A stretch of DNA of 57,071 bases from JTS-RE37 sp041743975 (GTDB taxonomy: Bacteria > Bacteroidota > Bacteroidia > Flavobacteriales > Flavobacteriaceae). How positions within the stretch are numbered: the first letter of the stretch is position 1; each line of letters starts with the position of its first letter. The notes under the pieces are model-generated. The model was not told the origin of the DNA. It was given only the letters and a program-made list of their open reading frames with translations, and made no database searches. Below are positions 35,511 to 44,315 of this stretch, piece by piece. Location of the stretch: assembly GCA_041743975.1 (NCBI GenBank), contig JBGTLT010000078.1:1-57071 (forward strand), written 5' to 3'. A program made the position numbers and the translations under genes.

Positions 35511-35807
35511 ATGAACCGGTATTCCCTTATTGACAATGAAGTGGCCCATCAGTATGAATTTCATATTGACGGGTTGGTTCCCCGCATTGAATATATCAAA
35601 ACCAGGGACAAGATATTCCTTACACATACGGAAGTTCCTGTTGCCCTTGAGGGGAAAGGGCTTGGATTTGCACTTGTGAAGGCCGTATTGGAAGAAGTGG
35701 AACGATTGAAGCTGCCTATGGTGCCCCTTTGTCCTTTTGTCGCTGCATATTTAAAGCGGCATCCGGAATGGAAAAGAATTGTTGCTAAAGGAATTAATAT
35801 TGCATAA
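35511..35807 (+). CDS. Small GNAT-like acetyltransferase (YjdJ type)
   Basis: 98 residues, the size of the minimal GNAT_2 group. FLTHTEVPVALEGKGLGFALV contains the acetyl-CoA pyrophosphate loop (EGKGLG), shown here only by that loop, and CPFVAAYLKRHPEW is the diagnostic C-terminal block. The substrate is unknown. It lies two bases ahead of the YjdI-CDGSH gene; E. coli has the same pairing as yjdJ-yjdI, so the two products probably work together. Confidence 0.9.
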   Translation: MNRYSLIDNEVAHQYEFHIDGLVPRIEYIKTRDKIFLTHTEVPVALEGKGLGFALVKAVLEEVERLKLPMVPLCPFVAAYLKRHPEWKRIVAKGINIA

Positions 35808-35809
35808 TT

Positions 35810-36268
35810 ATGGGAGAGCGGGAAATAATTAAGGAATATTCTAACGGGGAGCTCACGGTGGTTTGGAAACCAAGATCCTGTATACACTCTGGTATTTGCG
35901 TGGCCACCCTCCCGGATGTTTATGATCCAATGGGGAAACCCTGGATCAAACCGGAAAATGCCACGACAGAGGCTTTAAAGGCACAGATACTCAAATGTCC
36001 TTCCGGGGCATTGAGTTTTTATAAAAACAACGGTAAAAAAGAGGCAGGACCGGAGGCTAGTGATAGTTCAGGTGCCCCTATAGCTTCAGGGACCAGGGTA
36101 GAAGTGAAAGCCAACGGCCCTTTGTTAGTGCACGGGGAACTGGAAGTGACCCGGCCCGATGGCAGTACGGAATCCAAATCGAGGATTACGGCCTTTTGCC
36201 GCTGCGGCGCCTCGGGGAATAAACCTTATTGCGACGGAAACCACAAAACAGTAGCATTTAAAGGCTGA
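35810..36268 (+). CDS. YjdI-type iron-sulfur protein fused to a CDGSH domain
   Basis: 152 residues. The first ~70 are a YjdI/Fer4-like domain (WKPRSCIHSGICV, then ILKCPSGALSF) with three Cys residues for a cluster. A linker rich in Ser, Gly and Pro follows, then a CDGSH domain: CRCGASGNKPYCDGNH has the three Cys and one His that bind the labile 2Fe-2S cluster of mitoNEET-type proteins. The fusion suggests one electron or cluster path. It is translated right after the GNAT protein. Confidence 0.92.
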   Translation: MGEREIIKEYSNGELTVVWKPRSCIHSGICVATLPDVYDPMGKPWIKPENATTEALKAQILKCPSGALSFYKNNGKKEAGPEASDSSGAPIASGTRVEVKANGPLLVHGELEVTRPDGSTESKSRITAFCRCGASGNKPYCDGNHKTVAFKG

Positions 36269-36271
36269 CAT

Positions 36272-36856
36272 ATGACCATGAGCACCAGCAGGATGGAAGC
36301 GTTTAGTGACGGTGTTTTGGCCATTATCATTACCATTATGGTTTTGGAACTCAAAGCGCCGGAAGAAGTGGAACTCCATGCACTGCTTCCTGTAATCCCG
36401 ACATTCATTAGTTATATTGTTAGTTTTATATATATCGGTATCTACTGGAACAACCATCATCATTTGCTGCAGATCACCCAAAAGGTTAACGGCAAGATTC
36501 TCTGGGCCAATTTACATTTGCTCTTCTGGCTTTCCCTGATCCCCTTTGTCACCTCCTGGGTAGGGGAAAATAACCCGTCATCCGCCCCGGTTGCCCTGTA
36601 CGGGTTTGTATTGCTGATGTCTGCCATCGCCTATTTTATTTTGCAGGGGACCATTATGCGATACCACCAGGAGGATTTTGCCCTGAAGAAGGCAATAGGC
36701 AGGGACATAAAAGGTAAGATGTCACTATTCATTTATATTGGCGGGCTTATATCGGCATTTTATTTTGTGTGGATAGCCATAGGCTGTTATATAGCGGTGG
36801 CCGTTATCTGGATCATCCCAGACCGGCGGATCGAGAAAATATTCGGGGATGTTTAA
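36272..36856 (+). CDS. TMEM175-family potassium channel protein (DUF1211)
   Basis: 194 residues with six membrane helices. The first helix carries the defining RxxxFSDG motif (SRMEAFSDGVLAIIITIMV), which lines the pore in bacterial TMEM175 channels. These channels lack the usual selectivity filter and pass K+ as tetramers. The start could be the first ATG or the third residue (MSTSR). The gene follows the CDGSH gene by three bases. Confidence 0.9.
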   Translation: MTMSTSRMEAFSDGVLAIIITIMVLELKAPEEVELHALLPVIPTFISYIVSFIYIGIYWNNHHHLLQITQKVNGKILWANLHLLFWLSLIPFVTSWVGENNPSSAPVALYGFVLLMSAIAYFILQGTIMRYHQEDFALKKAIGRDIKGKMSLFIYIGGLISAFYFVWIAIGCYIAVAVIWIIPDRRIEKIFGDV

Positions 36857-36865
36857 TACGGGTTA

Positions 36866-37336
36866 ATGGCAGGAACGGTGATGACACTTCTGATCTTTAA
36901 CGGGCAGGCGGAATCCGCACTGCACTTCTACATCTCAATTTTTGCCGGTGCCAACATTGTATACCTAAAAAAATATACCGCTGCCGGCCCGGGGCCCGAA
37001 GGCACTATCCGGCAGGCACAGTTCAGTCTAGGCGGTACCCAGTACCTCTGCATGGACCAGCAGCCCGGGAAGCCATTTCACTTAACCCGGGCGGTTTCCC
37101 TGTATGTCCGGTGTGGGTCCCTGCAAGAGCTGGAGGAGCATTTTAGGCAATTGTCTGACAGGGGGCATGTCTGGATGGCCCCTGCAAGCTATGCCTTCAG
37201 CAACCATTTCTGCTGGGTACGGGACAGGTTCGGGGTTTCCTGGCAACTTGATGTCCCATTTTCTGAGCAGGAGGCGGGGGACCATAACCTCTGTTATGCC
37301 AACAGCCCGGAAGTAAGGCCGGACTACAGGAATTAA
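36866..37336 (+). CDS. PhnB-like VOC superfamily protein
   Basis: 156 residues. LLIFNGQAESALHFYISIF is the first beta-alpha unit of the PhnB/3-demethylubiquinone methyltransferase-like VOC group, and the late segment SNHFCWVRDRFGVSWQLDV is the matching end. VOC proteins are metal-dependent lyases, dioxygenases or resistance proteins; PhnB members have no fixed function. The C-terminal ~25 residues (EQEAGDHN...) are an unusual tail. It follows the channel gene by nine bases. Confidence 0.85.
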   Translation: MAGTVMTLLIFNGQAESALHFYISIFAGANIVYLKKYTAAGPGPEGTIRQAQFSLGGTQYLCMDQQPGKPFHLTRAVSLYVRCGSLQELEEHFRQLSDRGHVWMAPASYAFSNHFCWVRDRFGVSWQLDVPFSEQEAGDHNLCYANSPEVRPDYRN

Positions 37337-37471
37337 GCTGCTTCGCAATTTTGATATCCGCTGCAGGGCCTGTGGCCTAACTTCCCTTCAGGCCCGACTA
37401 TAAAGTTGGGCAACAAATCGGAACGGATTATTTCCGTACATTTAGATAGAATTCAATTCAACAAACTTATT

Positions 37472-37915
37472 ATGAAGCGATTATTTCTTATGATGCTGAC
37501 TGCCCAATGTTTCTTAGTAAGTGGCCAGTCATTCGATTTTCAATACGATCATTACTCCTTTATCGTAAAGGACCTTCAGAAAACAGGGGATTTTTATGCC
37601 AATGTCCTCAAACTTAAAGAGATTCCACATCCATCTGCTGCTTCAGGTTTCAGGTGGTTTAGTATCCATGGTAATTCCCAGCTGCACCTCATCGGGAAGG
37701 ACAGTGTGACTATGGTACACAACAAAAGTGCGCACCTTTGCCTGGCTACCCAAAAGCTCGATGCCCTGATAGCGCACCTTAAGGCAAATAACATCCCTTA
37801 CTGGGACTGGCCCGGGAAGGAAAATGCCATCACGGACCGGGCAGACGGGGTAAAGCAAATCTATGTGAAGGATCCCGAGAATAACTGGGTGGAAATCAAT
37901 ACGGCTGTCCATTAG
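37472..37915 (+). CDS. Exported VOC (glyoxalase-fold) protein
   Basis: 147 residues from the ATG at 37472, which begins MKRLFLMMLTAQCFLVSGQ, a signal peptide; the frame is open for 22 more codons upstream without such character. The VOC domain covers residues ~22-145: YDHYSFIVKDLQKTGDFY at the start, with a metal-ligand His, and QIYVKDPENNWVEI at the end, with the ligand Glu. Most VOC proteins are cytoplasmic, so export is noteworthy. The substrate is unknown. Confidence 0.85.
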   Translation: MKRLFLMMLTAQCFLVSGQSFDFQYDHYSFIVKDLQKTGDFYANVLKLKEIPHPSAASGFRWFSIHGNSQLHLIGKDSVTMVHNKSAHLCLATQKLDALIAHLKANNIPYWDWPGKENAITDRADGVKQIYVKDPENNWVEINTAVH

Positions 37916-37969
37916 GTATGGTTTGGATCCAAATCTAAGTCAGCGATAAACCCGAGGCTTATTACCGAT

Positions 37970-39277
37970 TCAGAGCCTTGTGATCTTAGCCCCTATCGCC
38001 CGTAAGCGGGTATCGATATTTTCGTATCCCCTGTCTATTTGTTCAATATTATGGATAATGGATGTTCCCTTGGCCGACAGGGCCGCTATCAACAGGGAAA
38101 CGCCTGCCCGGATATCGGGGGAGACCATGGTCGTTGCCTTGAGGCTCGATTTAAAGTCGTGCCCTATAACAGTAGCCCTATGGGGGTCGCACAAGATGAT
38201 TTTTGCGCCCATGTCTATCAGTTTATCCACAAAGAACAGCCGGCTTTCGAACATCTTCTGGTGAATTATAACCTCGCCTTTGGCTTGGGTGGCCATCACG
38301 AGGAGGATACTCAAAAGGTCCGGCGTAAGGCCGGGCCACGGGGCATCTGCTACAGTCAGGATAGACCCGTCGATATAGTTCTGTATTTGGTACCCGTCAC
38401 TATGTGCCGGGATATAGATATCGTCCCCTTTGCGTTCCAATTGTATGCCGAGTTTCCTGAATACGGTAGGGATCTGCCCTAAATCGTCCCAGCTCACATC
38501 CTTTATAGTGAGTTCACTACGGGTCATGGCCGCCAGGCCTATCCAGCTGCCTATTTCAATCATATCAGGCAGCATACGGTGTTCGGTTCCCCCTAATTCA
38601 GTTACCCCTTCAATGACCAGCAGGTTGGAGCCGATCCCGGTTATACGGGCACCCATCCTGTTGAGCATTTTGCACAATTGCTGGAGGTAGGGTTCGCAGG
38701 CAGCATTGTAAATGGTAGTCTTTCCCTCTGCCAATACGGCGGCCATGACGATATTGGCCGTTCCTGTCACAGATGCCTCATCGAGCAGCATGTAGCTGCC
38801 TTTGAGTTTTTTCGCTTCCACGCCATAAAAATTATCTTCGCTATTATACCGGAAGGTGGCTCCCAGCTTGATAAAACCTTCAAAATGGGTGTCGAGGCGG
38901 CGGCGGCCTATTTTATCGCCCCCCGGTTTGGGGATGTATCCCTTCCCAAACCTTGCCAGCAAAGGCCCTACCAGCATGATGGAACCCCGTAGCCCACGGC
39001 CGTCTTCCTTGAACTGATCGGACTGCAGGTGGGTAAGGTCCACAATGTCGGCCTGGAAGGAATACGACCCTTTACCGAGTTTCCGGATCTTCACGCCAAG
39101 GTCTTCCAGCAGGGCTATGAGTTTGTTGACATCTACGATGTCCGGAATGTTGGTGATGGTGATCTTTTCTGATGTCAGGAGTACTGCACAGAGAATTTGA
39201 AGGGCCTCATTTTTAGCCCCCTGAGGTGTGATTTCGCCATGAAGCTTATGACCCCCCTCAATTTTAAATGTTCCCAT
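37970..39277 (-). CDS. murA: UDP-N-acetylglucosamine 1-carboxyvinyltransferase MurA
   Basis: 435 residues. It transfers enolpyruvate from PEP to UDP-GlcNAc, the first committed step of peptidoglycan synthesis. The start MGTFKIEGGHKLHGEITPQGAKN is standard, shown here only as a region; Lys22 and Asn23 are conserved substrate contacts. The loop that carries the catalytic/fosfomycin-target cysteine in E. coli (Cys115) reads KPGGDKIGRRRLDTH: Asp121 takes the Cys place. Asp enzymes are active but not alkylated by fosfomycin. DUF4290 lies just upstream on the same strand, as in other flavobacteria. Confidence 0.95.
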   Translation of the reverse strand: MGTFKIEGGHKLHGEITPQGAKNEALQILCAVLLTSEKITITNIPDIVDVNKLIALLEDLGVKIRKLGKGSYSFQADIVDLTHLQSDQFKEDGRGLRGSIMLVGPLLARFGKGYIPKPGGDKIGRRRLDTHFEGFIKLGATFRYNSEDNFYGVEAKKLKGSYMLLDEASVTGTANIVMAAVLAEGKTTIYNAACEPYLQQLCKMLNRMGARITGIGSNLLVIEGVTELGGTEHRMLPDMIEIGSWIGLAAMTRSELTIKDVSWDDLGQIPTVFRKLGIQLERKGDDIYIPAHSDGYQIQNYIDGSILTVADAPWPGLTPDLLSILLVMATQAKGEVIIHQKMFESRLFFVDKLIDMGAKIILCDPHRATVIGHDFKSSLKATTMVSPDIRAGVSLLIAALSAKGTSIIHNIEQIDRGYENIDTRLRAIGAKITRL

Positions 39278-39291
39278 TCAAGAATGAAAAA

Positions 39292-39945
39292 TTAATACCG
39301 TTTCTTACCTCGATTATTGTTTCTTGGAGCTTTCTTCCCAGGGGTAACCCTATTTGTTTTGGAGGGGCGGTTCTTGAGGAACTGACCGCTTTCCGTAAGG
39401 TTCTCACCATCGGACGCCAGGTCTATCTGGCCGTCACTGAGCTCATAAAGATGCGTAAAGATAGCATCGTCATCCACGGTATCCTTGTTCCAGTTGAGAT
39501 AGCACTTTTTCATGTGGTTTGCAATGGCATATTCCAGGCCGTCCCGCATATCTCCTTTCTCCCATTTGATGGCGACATCTATCATGCGTTTGATATTGTT
39601 GCCATAGAAACGGTACTTAGGATGATTCTGGGGATATTCCAAAGGATCTGGCCTTTGTTGCAGTGTTTCCTTACTGGTGATGGGGAAGGGAGAGTCCACA
39701 TCCAATTTAAAATCGGACATGATAAACAATTGGTCCCATAGTTTATGCTGAAAGTCAGGGACATCGCGCAAGTGTGGTTGCAGGTTCCCCATGACGCTGA
39801 TTATGGACTGAGCCACCTGGTTTCGTTCCACATCGTCTTTAATGGAAACGGCATGGTCCACCATTTTCTGAAAGTGGCGACCGTATTCGGGAATAATGAG
39901 CATGGAACGCTCTGTATTGTATTCTAGATTTTCTACTATATTCAA
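39292..39945 (-). CDS. DUF4290 family protein
   Basis: 217 residues. EYNTERSMLIIPEYGRHFQKMVDHAVSI, shown here only as a region (about residues 8-35), and the NLQPHLRDVPDFQHKLWDQLF block are typical of this Bacteroidota-specific family of unknown function. The protein is mostly helical, without signal or membrane parts. The last ~25 residues are very basic (KKAPRNNNRGKKRY), suggesting nucleic acid or ribosome contact. It ends 14 bases before murA, with which it is probably co-transcribed. Confidence 0.93.
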   Translation of the reverse strand: MNIVENLEYNTERSMLIIPEYGRHFQKMVDHAVSIKDDVERNQVAQSIISVMGNLQPHLRDVPDFQHKLWDQLFIMSDFKLDVDSPFPITSKETLQQRPDPLEYPQNHPKYRFYGNNIKRMIDVAIKWEKGDMRDGLEYAIANHMKKCYLNWNKDTVDDDAIFTHLYELSDGQIDLASDGENLTESGQFLKNRPSKTNRVTPGKKAPRNNNRGKKRY

Positions 39946-40032
39946 ATTGATCGTGTTAAGCTTAGATTAGTAATATAGGAAGTATAATGTATAACGGCTG
40001 CAAATTAACAAAATTATACCACAAATACCAGT

Positions 40033-40320
40033 TTACAGGGATATTACGCCTTCTATTTTCCCAACCTCCTTGTATTTATGGATAACATCATCGGGGCTCC
40101 TGAGGTTTATGGTGATGGAAATGCTGGTATATTTACCCTTGCTGCTTTGCTTGGATTCTATTACAGCTCCTGCCGTATCAAAAATGTCATGGATCCGCTG
40201 TATTTTGGAGGTATCAGAAGGGATTATGAATTTAAAGAGGTAGTCTGATGGCCAATTGCTATTCTGCAGTAATTCATCCCTAAGTCTTTTGTAAAATTCA
40301 TCCGGGTTTTCCGTGGCCAT
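40033..40320 (-). CDS. DUF493 family protein (YbeD-like)
   Basis: 95 residues with the ACT-like alpha/beta fold of DUF493. Typical blocks are WPSDYLFKFIIPS near residue 23 and SSKGKYTSISITINLRSPDDVI in the middle, given here by region. E. coli YbeD is a member; the function is open, possibly ligand or protein sensing. The start codon is 86 bases from the divergent P-loop ATPase gene. Confidence 0.92.
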   Translation of the reverse strand: MATENPDEFYKRLRDELLQNSNWPSDYLFKFIIPSDTSKIQRIHDIFDTAGAVIESKQSSKGKYTSISITINLRSPDDVIHKYKEVGKIEGVISL

Positions 40321-40406
40321 TCAAATGTTTTTGCAAATATAGGGGTTACCCCTTAATTTTTTATGCTTGGTGGTAATGATTACTTTTACATTACAAGAAC
40401 AATGTA

Positions 40407-40973
40407 TTGAATCCAAAGAAAATTGTGATAACCGGGGGTCCCGGAACCGGTAAAACATCGGTTATCCTCCGGTTGGAGGCCGCCGGGTATTTTTGCTTTC
40501 ATGAAATTATCCGAACCATGACACTGCAGGCGAAGGAAGAGGGCAGCCTGGTCAACAGGGTTTCCAACCCCCTCGCCTTTGTCAGCGATCCCATGGAATT
40601 CAACCGCAGGTTGCTGGAAGGTCGTACCAGGCAGTACGAACAGGCAAAACACAGGAGCGAGGCCGTTATTTTCTATGACAGGGGAATCCCGGATGTTTTG
40701 GCTTATATGGATTATTTCGGGCAGGGTTACGGGGAAGAATTTACCCGGGCCTGCAGGCAGTACCGGTATGATGGTGTCATCATGATCCCACCCTGGGAAT
40801 CTATATACATTTCCGATAACGAACGGCTTGAAAGTTTTAAGGAGGCTACTGAGATCCACTGGCATTTGGAAACTACCTATTCAGGGCTTGGTTACCATCC
40901 GCTTTACATTCCGGAAGGCAGTGTGGAACAGCGGACCGTGGTGATCGAAGAATTTGTAAACCTTCTACTGTGA
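40407..40973 (+). CDS. P-loop ATPase, AAA_28/NadR-kinase-like
   Basis: 188 residues starting with TTG at 40407; the nearby ATG at 40402 leads into a stop after one codon, so TTG is the best start. KIVITGGPGTGKTS is a Walker A motif at the N-terminus; FYDRGIPDVLAYMD holds the conserved DRG element of this kinase-like group. Members are small cytoplasmic ATPases of unknown substrate, some related to nucleoside kinases. The stop overlaps the GTG start of recQ by four bases. Confidence 0.85.
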   Translation: MNPKKIVITGGPGTGKTSVILRLEAAGYFCFHEIIRTMTLQAKEEGSLVNRVSNPLAFVSDPMEFNRRLLEGRTRQYEQAKHRSEAVIFYDRGIPDVLAYMDYFGQGYGEEFTRACRQYRYDGVIMIPPWESIYISDNERLESFKEATEIHWHLETTYSGLGYHPLYIPEGSVEQRTVVIEEFVNLLL

Positions 40974-42868
40974 TAAAGGATGCTGTTCAAGTATTAAAGG
41001 AGTACTGGGGATTTTCGGAATTCAGGGGTTCCCAGGCCCTCATCATCGATTCGGTGATGGCAGGTAAGGATGTATTGGCCCTACTGCCCACGGGGGGAGG
41101 GAAATCTGTATGTTACCAGGTGCCTTCCCTGATGTCTGACGGGATCTGTATTGTGGTATCACCTTTGATCGCATTGATACAGGATCAGGTGGCCGCCCTT
41201 AAAAAGAAAGGTATAAAGGCAGTTGCATTAACCGGAGGGATCACGATGGACGAAGTATCAGACCTGCTCGATAATTGTGTTTTTGGAAATTATAAATTTT
41301 TGTATTTATCTCCGGAGCGGTTGCAGCATGAAATAGTGCAACAACGGATTGAGCAGATGCAGGTTAACCTTATTGCCATAGATGAGGCGCATTGCATTTC
41401 CCAGTGGGGCAATGATTTCCGGCCTGCCTATCTCAACTGTGCGGTGCTTCGTGACATTAAGCCGGGCGTTCCGGTTATTGCCCTGACAGCTACCGCCACT
41501 TCGAAAGTAGCCGATGATATTGTATCCAACCTGCGATTTATTAAACCAGTAATCTTTAAAGATTCCTTTTCCAGGGATAACATCGTTTACAGTGTCCTTT
41601 GGGAGGAGGACAAGAATTACAGGTTGCTGCAGAAATGCCGGGAAAACCGCCGGAGCGGGATCGTATATGTGCGGACCAGGCGGGCTGCCGAAGAACTGGC
41701 CGCGTTGTTAAACAGGCATCAAATTCCAGCGGCTTATTTCCACGGGGGAATTTCCAGGGCGGAAAAAGAGACAAAACTAAAAAAATGGCTTAAAAATGAA
41801 TATGGCATCATGATAGCCACCAATGCTTTTGGGATGGGGGTGGATAAACCCGATGTTTCGCTTGTGCTGCACTACCATATCCCGGAAAGCATTGAAAACT
41901 ATTACCAGGAGGCCGGAAGGGCAGGCAGGGACGGGCAAGCTGCGGATGCCATACTTGTTATCAACCGGAATGATGAAATACAGGTGGAGGCCCAATTTTT
42001 AAAGGTCCTGCCCGACGTCCCTTTTTTAAAACTGCTCTACAACAAACTCAATAATTATTTCCAGGTGCCCTATGGCGAGGGAAGCAACGAAACCTTTCAG
42101 TTTCATCTCAACGAGTTTTGCGATGCATATAAACTGAATCCGATACTGACCTATAATGGGCTGCAACTTCTGGACCAGAATTCTGTAATAGCCCTTTCAC
42201 CTGCGTTTTCACAACATACCACCGTAAAATTCCTGGCCGGTAAAAATGAGCTCCTCAGGTACCTTGAAAACCATGGGAGCATAGCCGCTGCCGTACAGGT
42301 GATCCTGCGTACTTATGGAGGCCTGTTCGATTTCGATACCAAGGTCAACACCTTGTTGCTAAGCCGGAAGTCGGGCATACCCGAAAACCAGGTTCAGCTG
42401 ATTTTGGAACAACTTCAAAAAGATGGAATCATTGACTATAAAGCCCGGCCGCGAGACCTGGAATTAACCTTCCTGGTACCCCGGGAAGACGATCTTACCA
42501 TCAATGCCTTTGCTCCCAAAATAAAAGACTACCAACAACTTAAAAAGGACAACGTGGCCAGTATGCTGGCCTATATTGCAAACGACCGGGATTGCAGGAA
42601 CCGGCAATTGCTTCGGTATTTCGGGGAAGCGGTACCTGAGGATTGCGGTAGTTGTGATGTTTGCAAAAGCAAGACAACCGCAGGAAGGGATTTACGGGAA
42701 AAAATCGGCAGTTCCATTTTGGCCCTGCTGGCTGAGAGGCACTATACCTCCCGGAGGCTTATTGAAGTACTGCCCTACGGGGAGCAGGCGATACTTAAGG
42801 TGCTGCAGGAATTACTGGAAGACAGGAATATTGCGGTCAACACCAAAAATGAATATACCTTATACTGA
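40970..42868 (+). CDS. recQ: ATP-dependent DNA helicase RecQ
   Basis: 632 residues from a GTG start that overlaps the previous stop. SF2 3'-5' helicase: FRGSQALIIDSVMAGKDVLALLPTGGGKSVCYQVP contains motifs 0 and I, given here by region (residues 16-50). IAIDEAHCISQWGNDFRP is motif II plus the aromatic loop, and YYQEAGRAGRDGQ is motif VI. The zinc-binding RQC part has CRNRQLLRYF and CGSCDVC. The C-terminus is short and an HRDC domain is not evident. It acts in recombination and fork repair. Its stop overlaps the ATG of fmt by one base. Confidence 0.94.
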   Translation: MIKDAVQVLKEYWGFSEFRGSQALIIDSVMAGKDVLALLPTGGGKSVCYQVPSLMSDGICIVVSPLIALIQDQVAALKKKGIKAVALTGGITMDEVSDLLDNCVFGNYKFLYLSPERLQHEIVQQRIEQMQVNLIAIDEAHCISQWGNDFRPAYLNCAVLRDIKPGVPVIALTATATSKVADDIVSNLRFIKPVIFKDSFSRDNIVYSVLWEEDKNYRLLQKCRENRRSGIVYVRTRRAAEELAALLNRHQIPAAYFHGGISRAEKETKLKKWLKNEYGIMIATNAFGMGVDKPDVSLVLHYHIPESIENYYQEAGRAGRDGQAADAILVINRNDEIQVEAQFLKVLPDVPFLKLLYNKLNNYFQVPYGEGSNETFQFHLNEFCDAYKLNPILTYNGLQLLDQNSVIALSPAFSQHTTVKFLAGKNELLRYLENHGSIAAAVQVILRTYGGLFDFDTKVNTLLLSRKSGIPENQVQLILEQLQKDGIIDYKARPRDLELTFLVPREDDLTINAFAPKIKDYQQLKKDNVASMLAYIANDRDCRNRQLLRYFGEAVPEDCGSCDVCKSKTTAGRDLREKIGSSILALLAERHYTSRRLIEVLPYGEQAILKVLQELLEDRNIAVNTKNEYTLY

Positions 42869-43815
42869 TGAAAAAATTACGGATCATTTTTATGGGCACC
42901 CCGGAATTTGCTGTAGCAACTTTGGAAAGGCTTGTAGATGCGGGGCACATTGTTGTGGGAGTGGTTACCGCCCCTGATAAACCTGCAGGGAGGGGGAGAA
43001 AGTTGCAGCAGCCGGCAGTGAAAACCTATGCAATGAGCCGGGGGTTGCCCGTATTACAACCCGCCAACCTTAAAGACCCTGACTTTGTCCGGCAGCTACA
43101 GGATCTGGGTGCCAACCTGCAGGTGGTAGTGGCCTTCAGGATGCTGCCCCGGGTGGTATGGCAGATGCCGGAGTATGGAACTTTTAACCTTCATGCCTCC
43201 TTGCTGCCGGATTACAGGGGTGCTGCCCCTATCAATTGGGCTATCATGAACGGCGAAACGGAGACTGGGGTGACAACTTTTTTTATAGATGAAAAAATAG
43301 ATACAGGGGCCATCATACTACAGCAGCGGCTTCCCGTGGGACCGGATGAAACAGCGGGAAGCCTGCATGACAAACTTATGGAGGCCGGGGCAGGCCTGGT
43401 CCTGGAAACTGTCAGGAGTATTGAGCAGGGGAAACTAAGGGTTCAGGAGCAACGCATCAGGGCAAATTTAAAGGCAGCACCCAAGATTGAACCGGCAAGC
43501 TGCCACATAGACTGGGAGCGGCCCGTGCAGGAAGTCTATAACCACATTAGGGGCCTCAGCCCCTACCCAGGGGCCTGGACCACGTTATACAATGAGGGGG
43601 AAGCTATCCACACAAAAATTTACCGGGGAAGTGTCATTCATGAACCTCATGACCTTCAGCATGGACACATTGTGAGTACCCGGAAGGACATGCGGATAGC
43701 AGGAAAGGGTGGCTTTATTGTGGCGGAAGAAATTCAACTTGCAGGCAAGCGGCGTATGAAGGTCCGGGAGGTACTCAATGGCCTGAAAATTGAAAAATTG
43801 GCCTATATGTTGTAA
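42868..43815 (+). CDS. fmt: Methionyl-tRNA formyltransferase
   Basis: 315 residues, standard size. It formylates initiator Met-tRNA with 10-formyl-THF. FMGTPEFAVATLERL is the start; HASLLPDYRGAAPINWAI contains the catalytic His and substrate loop (SLLPxYRG), followed by VTTFFIDEKIDTG. The C-terminal OB-fold domain covers about 210-315. It is translationally linked to recQ (TGATG overlap), an arrangement seen in other flavobacteria. Confidence 0.95.
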   Translation: MKKLRIIFMGTPEFAVATLERLVDAGHIVVGVVTAPDKPAGRGRKLQQPAVKTYAMSRGLPVLQPANLKDPDFVRQLQDLGANLQVVVAFRMLPRVVWQMPEYGTFNLHASLLPDYRGAAPINWAIMNGETETGVTTFFIDEKIDTGAIILQQRLPVGPDETAGSLHDKLMEAGAGLVLETVRSIEQGKLRVQEQRIRANLKAAPKIEPASCHIDWERPVQEVYNHIRGLSPYPGAWTTLYNEGEAIHTKIYRGSVIHEPHDLQHGHIVSTRKDMRIAGKGGFIVAEEIQLAGKRRMKVREVLNGLKIEKLAYML

Positions 43816-43916
43816 ACCCCTGCTATCATTGGGATGCGCGAAACGTAAAAAACGTCCTACTTTATCAACAAACTTTTCAAGTTATTAACAAAAAGGCTGA
43901 TTTCCCTTGATTTTAC

Positions 43917-43946
43917 TTGTGTTACCGGCAAATCCCTATAAATTTG
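43917..43946 (+). promoter_or_regulatory. Bacteroidota-type promoter of the HU gene
   Basis: TTG at 43917-43919, exactly 19 bases, then TAAATTTG at 43939-43946: a full match to the TTG-N19-TAnnTTTG consensus of Bacteroidota primary sigma factor. The start of transcription should be near 43953, about 36 bases before the ATG. Confidence 0.85.
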
Positions 43947-43988
43947 TTCGAGCTTTGAGATTATTAACAACACTTAATTAATTAAATT

Positions 43989-44261
43989 ATGAACAAAACA
44001 GAATTAATCGATGCTATGGCAGCTGATGCTGGCATCACAAAAGCAGCAGCAAAGAAATCGTTGGAATCGTTTTTGGGGAATGTTGAAAAATCCCTCAAAA
44101 AAGGAAACAGGGTGTCCTTAGTTGGATTCGGTTCCTGGTCAGTCTCCAGAAGAAATGCCAGGGAAGGAAGAAATCCTTCAACTGGTAAAACCATAAGGAT
44201 AGCGGCCAAAAATGTCGTTAAGTTTAAGGCAGGTTCAGATTTGAGCAGCTCCGTAAATTAG
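43989..44261 (+). CDS. HU-family DNA-binding protein
   Basis: 90 residues, the exact size of HU. MNKTELIDAMAADAGITKA begins the dimer helices; the signature GFGSWSVSRRNAREGRNPSTG, given by region (about residues 46-66), forms the DNA-clamping arm with its Pro tip. It compacts and bends DNA. It has its own strong promoter and terminator, so it is a highly expressed single-gene unit. Confidence 0.96.
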   Translation: MNKTELIDAMAADAGITKAAAKKSLESFLGNVEKSLKKGNRVSLVGFGSWSVSRRNAREGRNPSTGKTIRIAAKNVVKFKAGSDLSSSVN

Positions 44262-44285
44262 TCCATACCTGGAAAATATATTAAT

Positions 44286-44315
44286 AGCACTTCCTTCGCC
44301 GGAGGTGCTTTTTTT
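44286..44315 (+). terminator. Rho-independent terminator of the HU gene
   Basis: AGCACTTCC, loop TTCGCC, GGAGGTGCT, then seven T (one G-U pair in the stem). It starts 25 bases after the stop codon. Confidence 0.93.

Noticed and set aside
37392..37411. Hairpin GCCCGACT-ATAA-AGTTGGGC before the exported VOC gene
   Set aside because: No T-run follows it and a G-U pair weakens it; I could not decide on a role, so I did not list it as a terminator.
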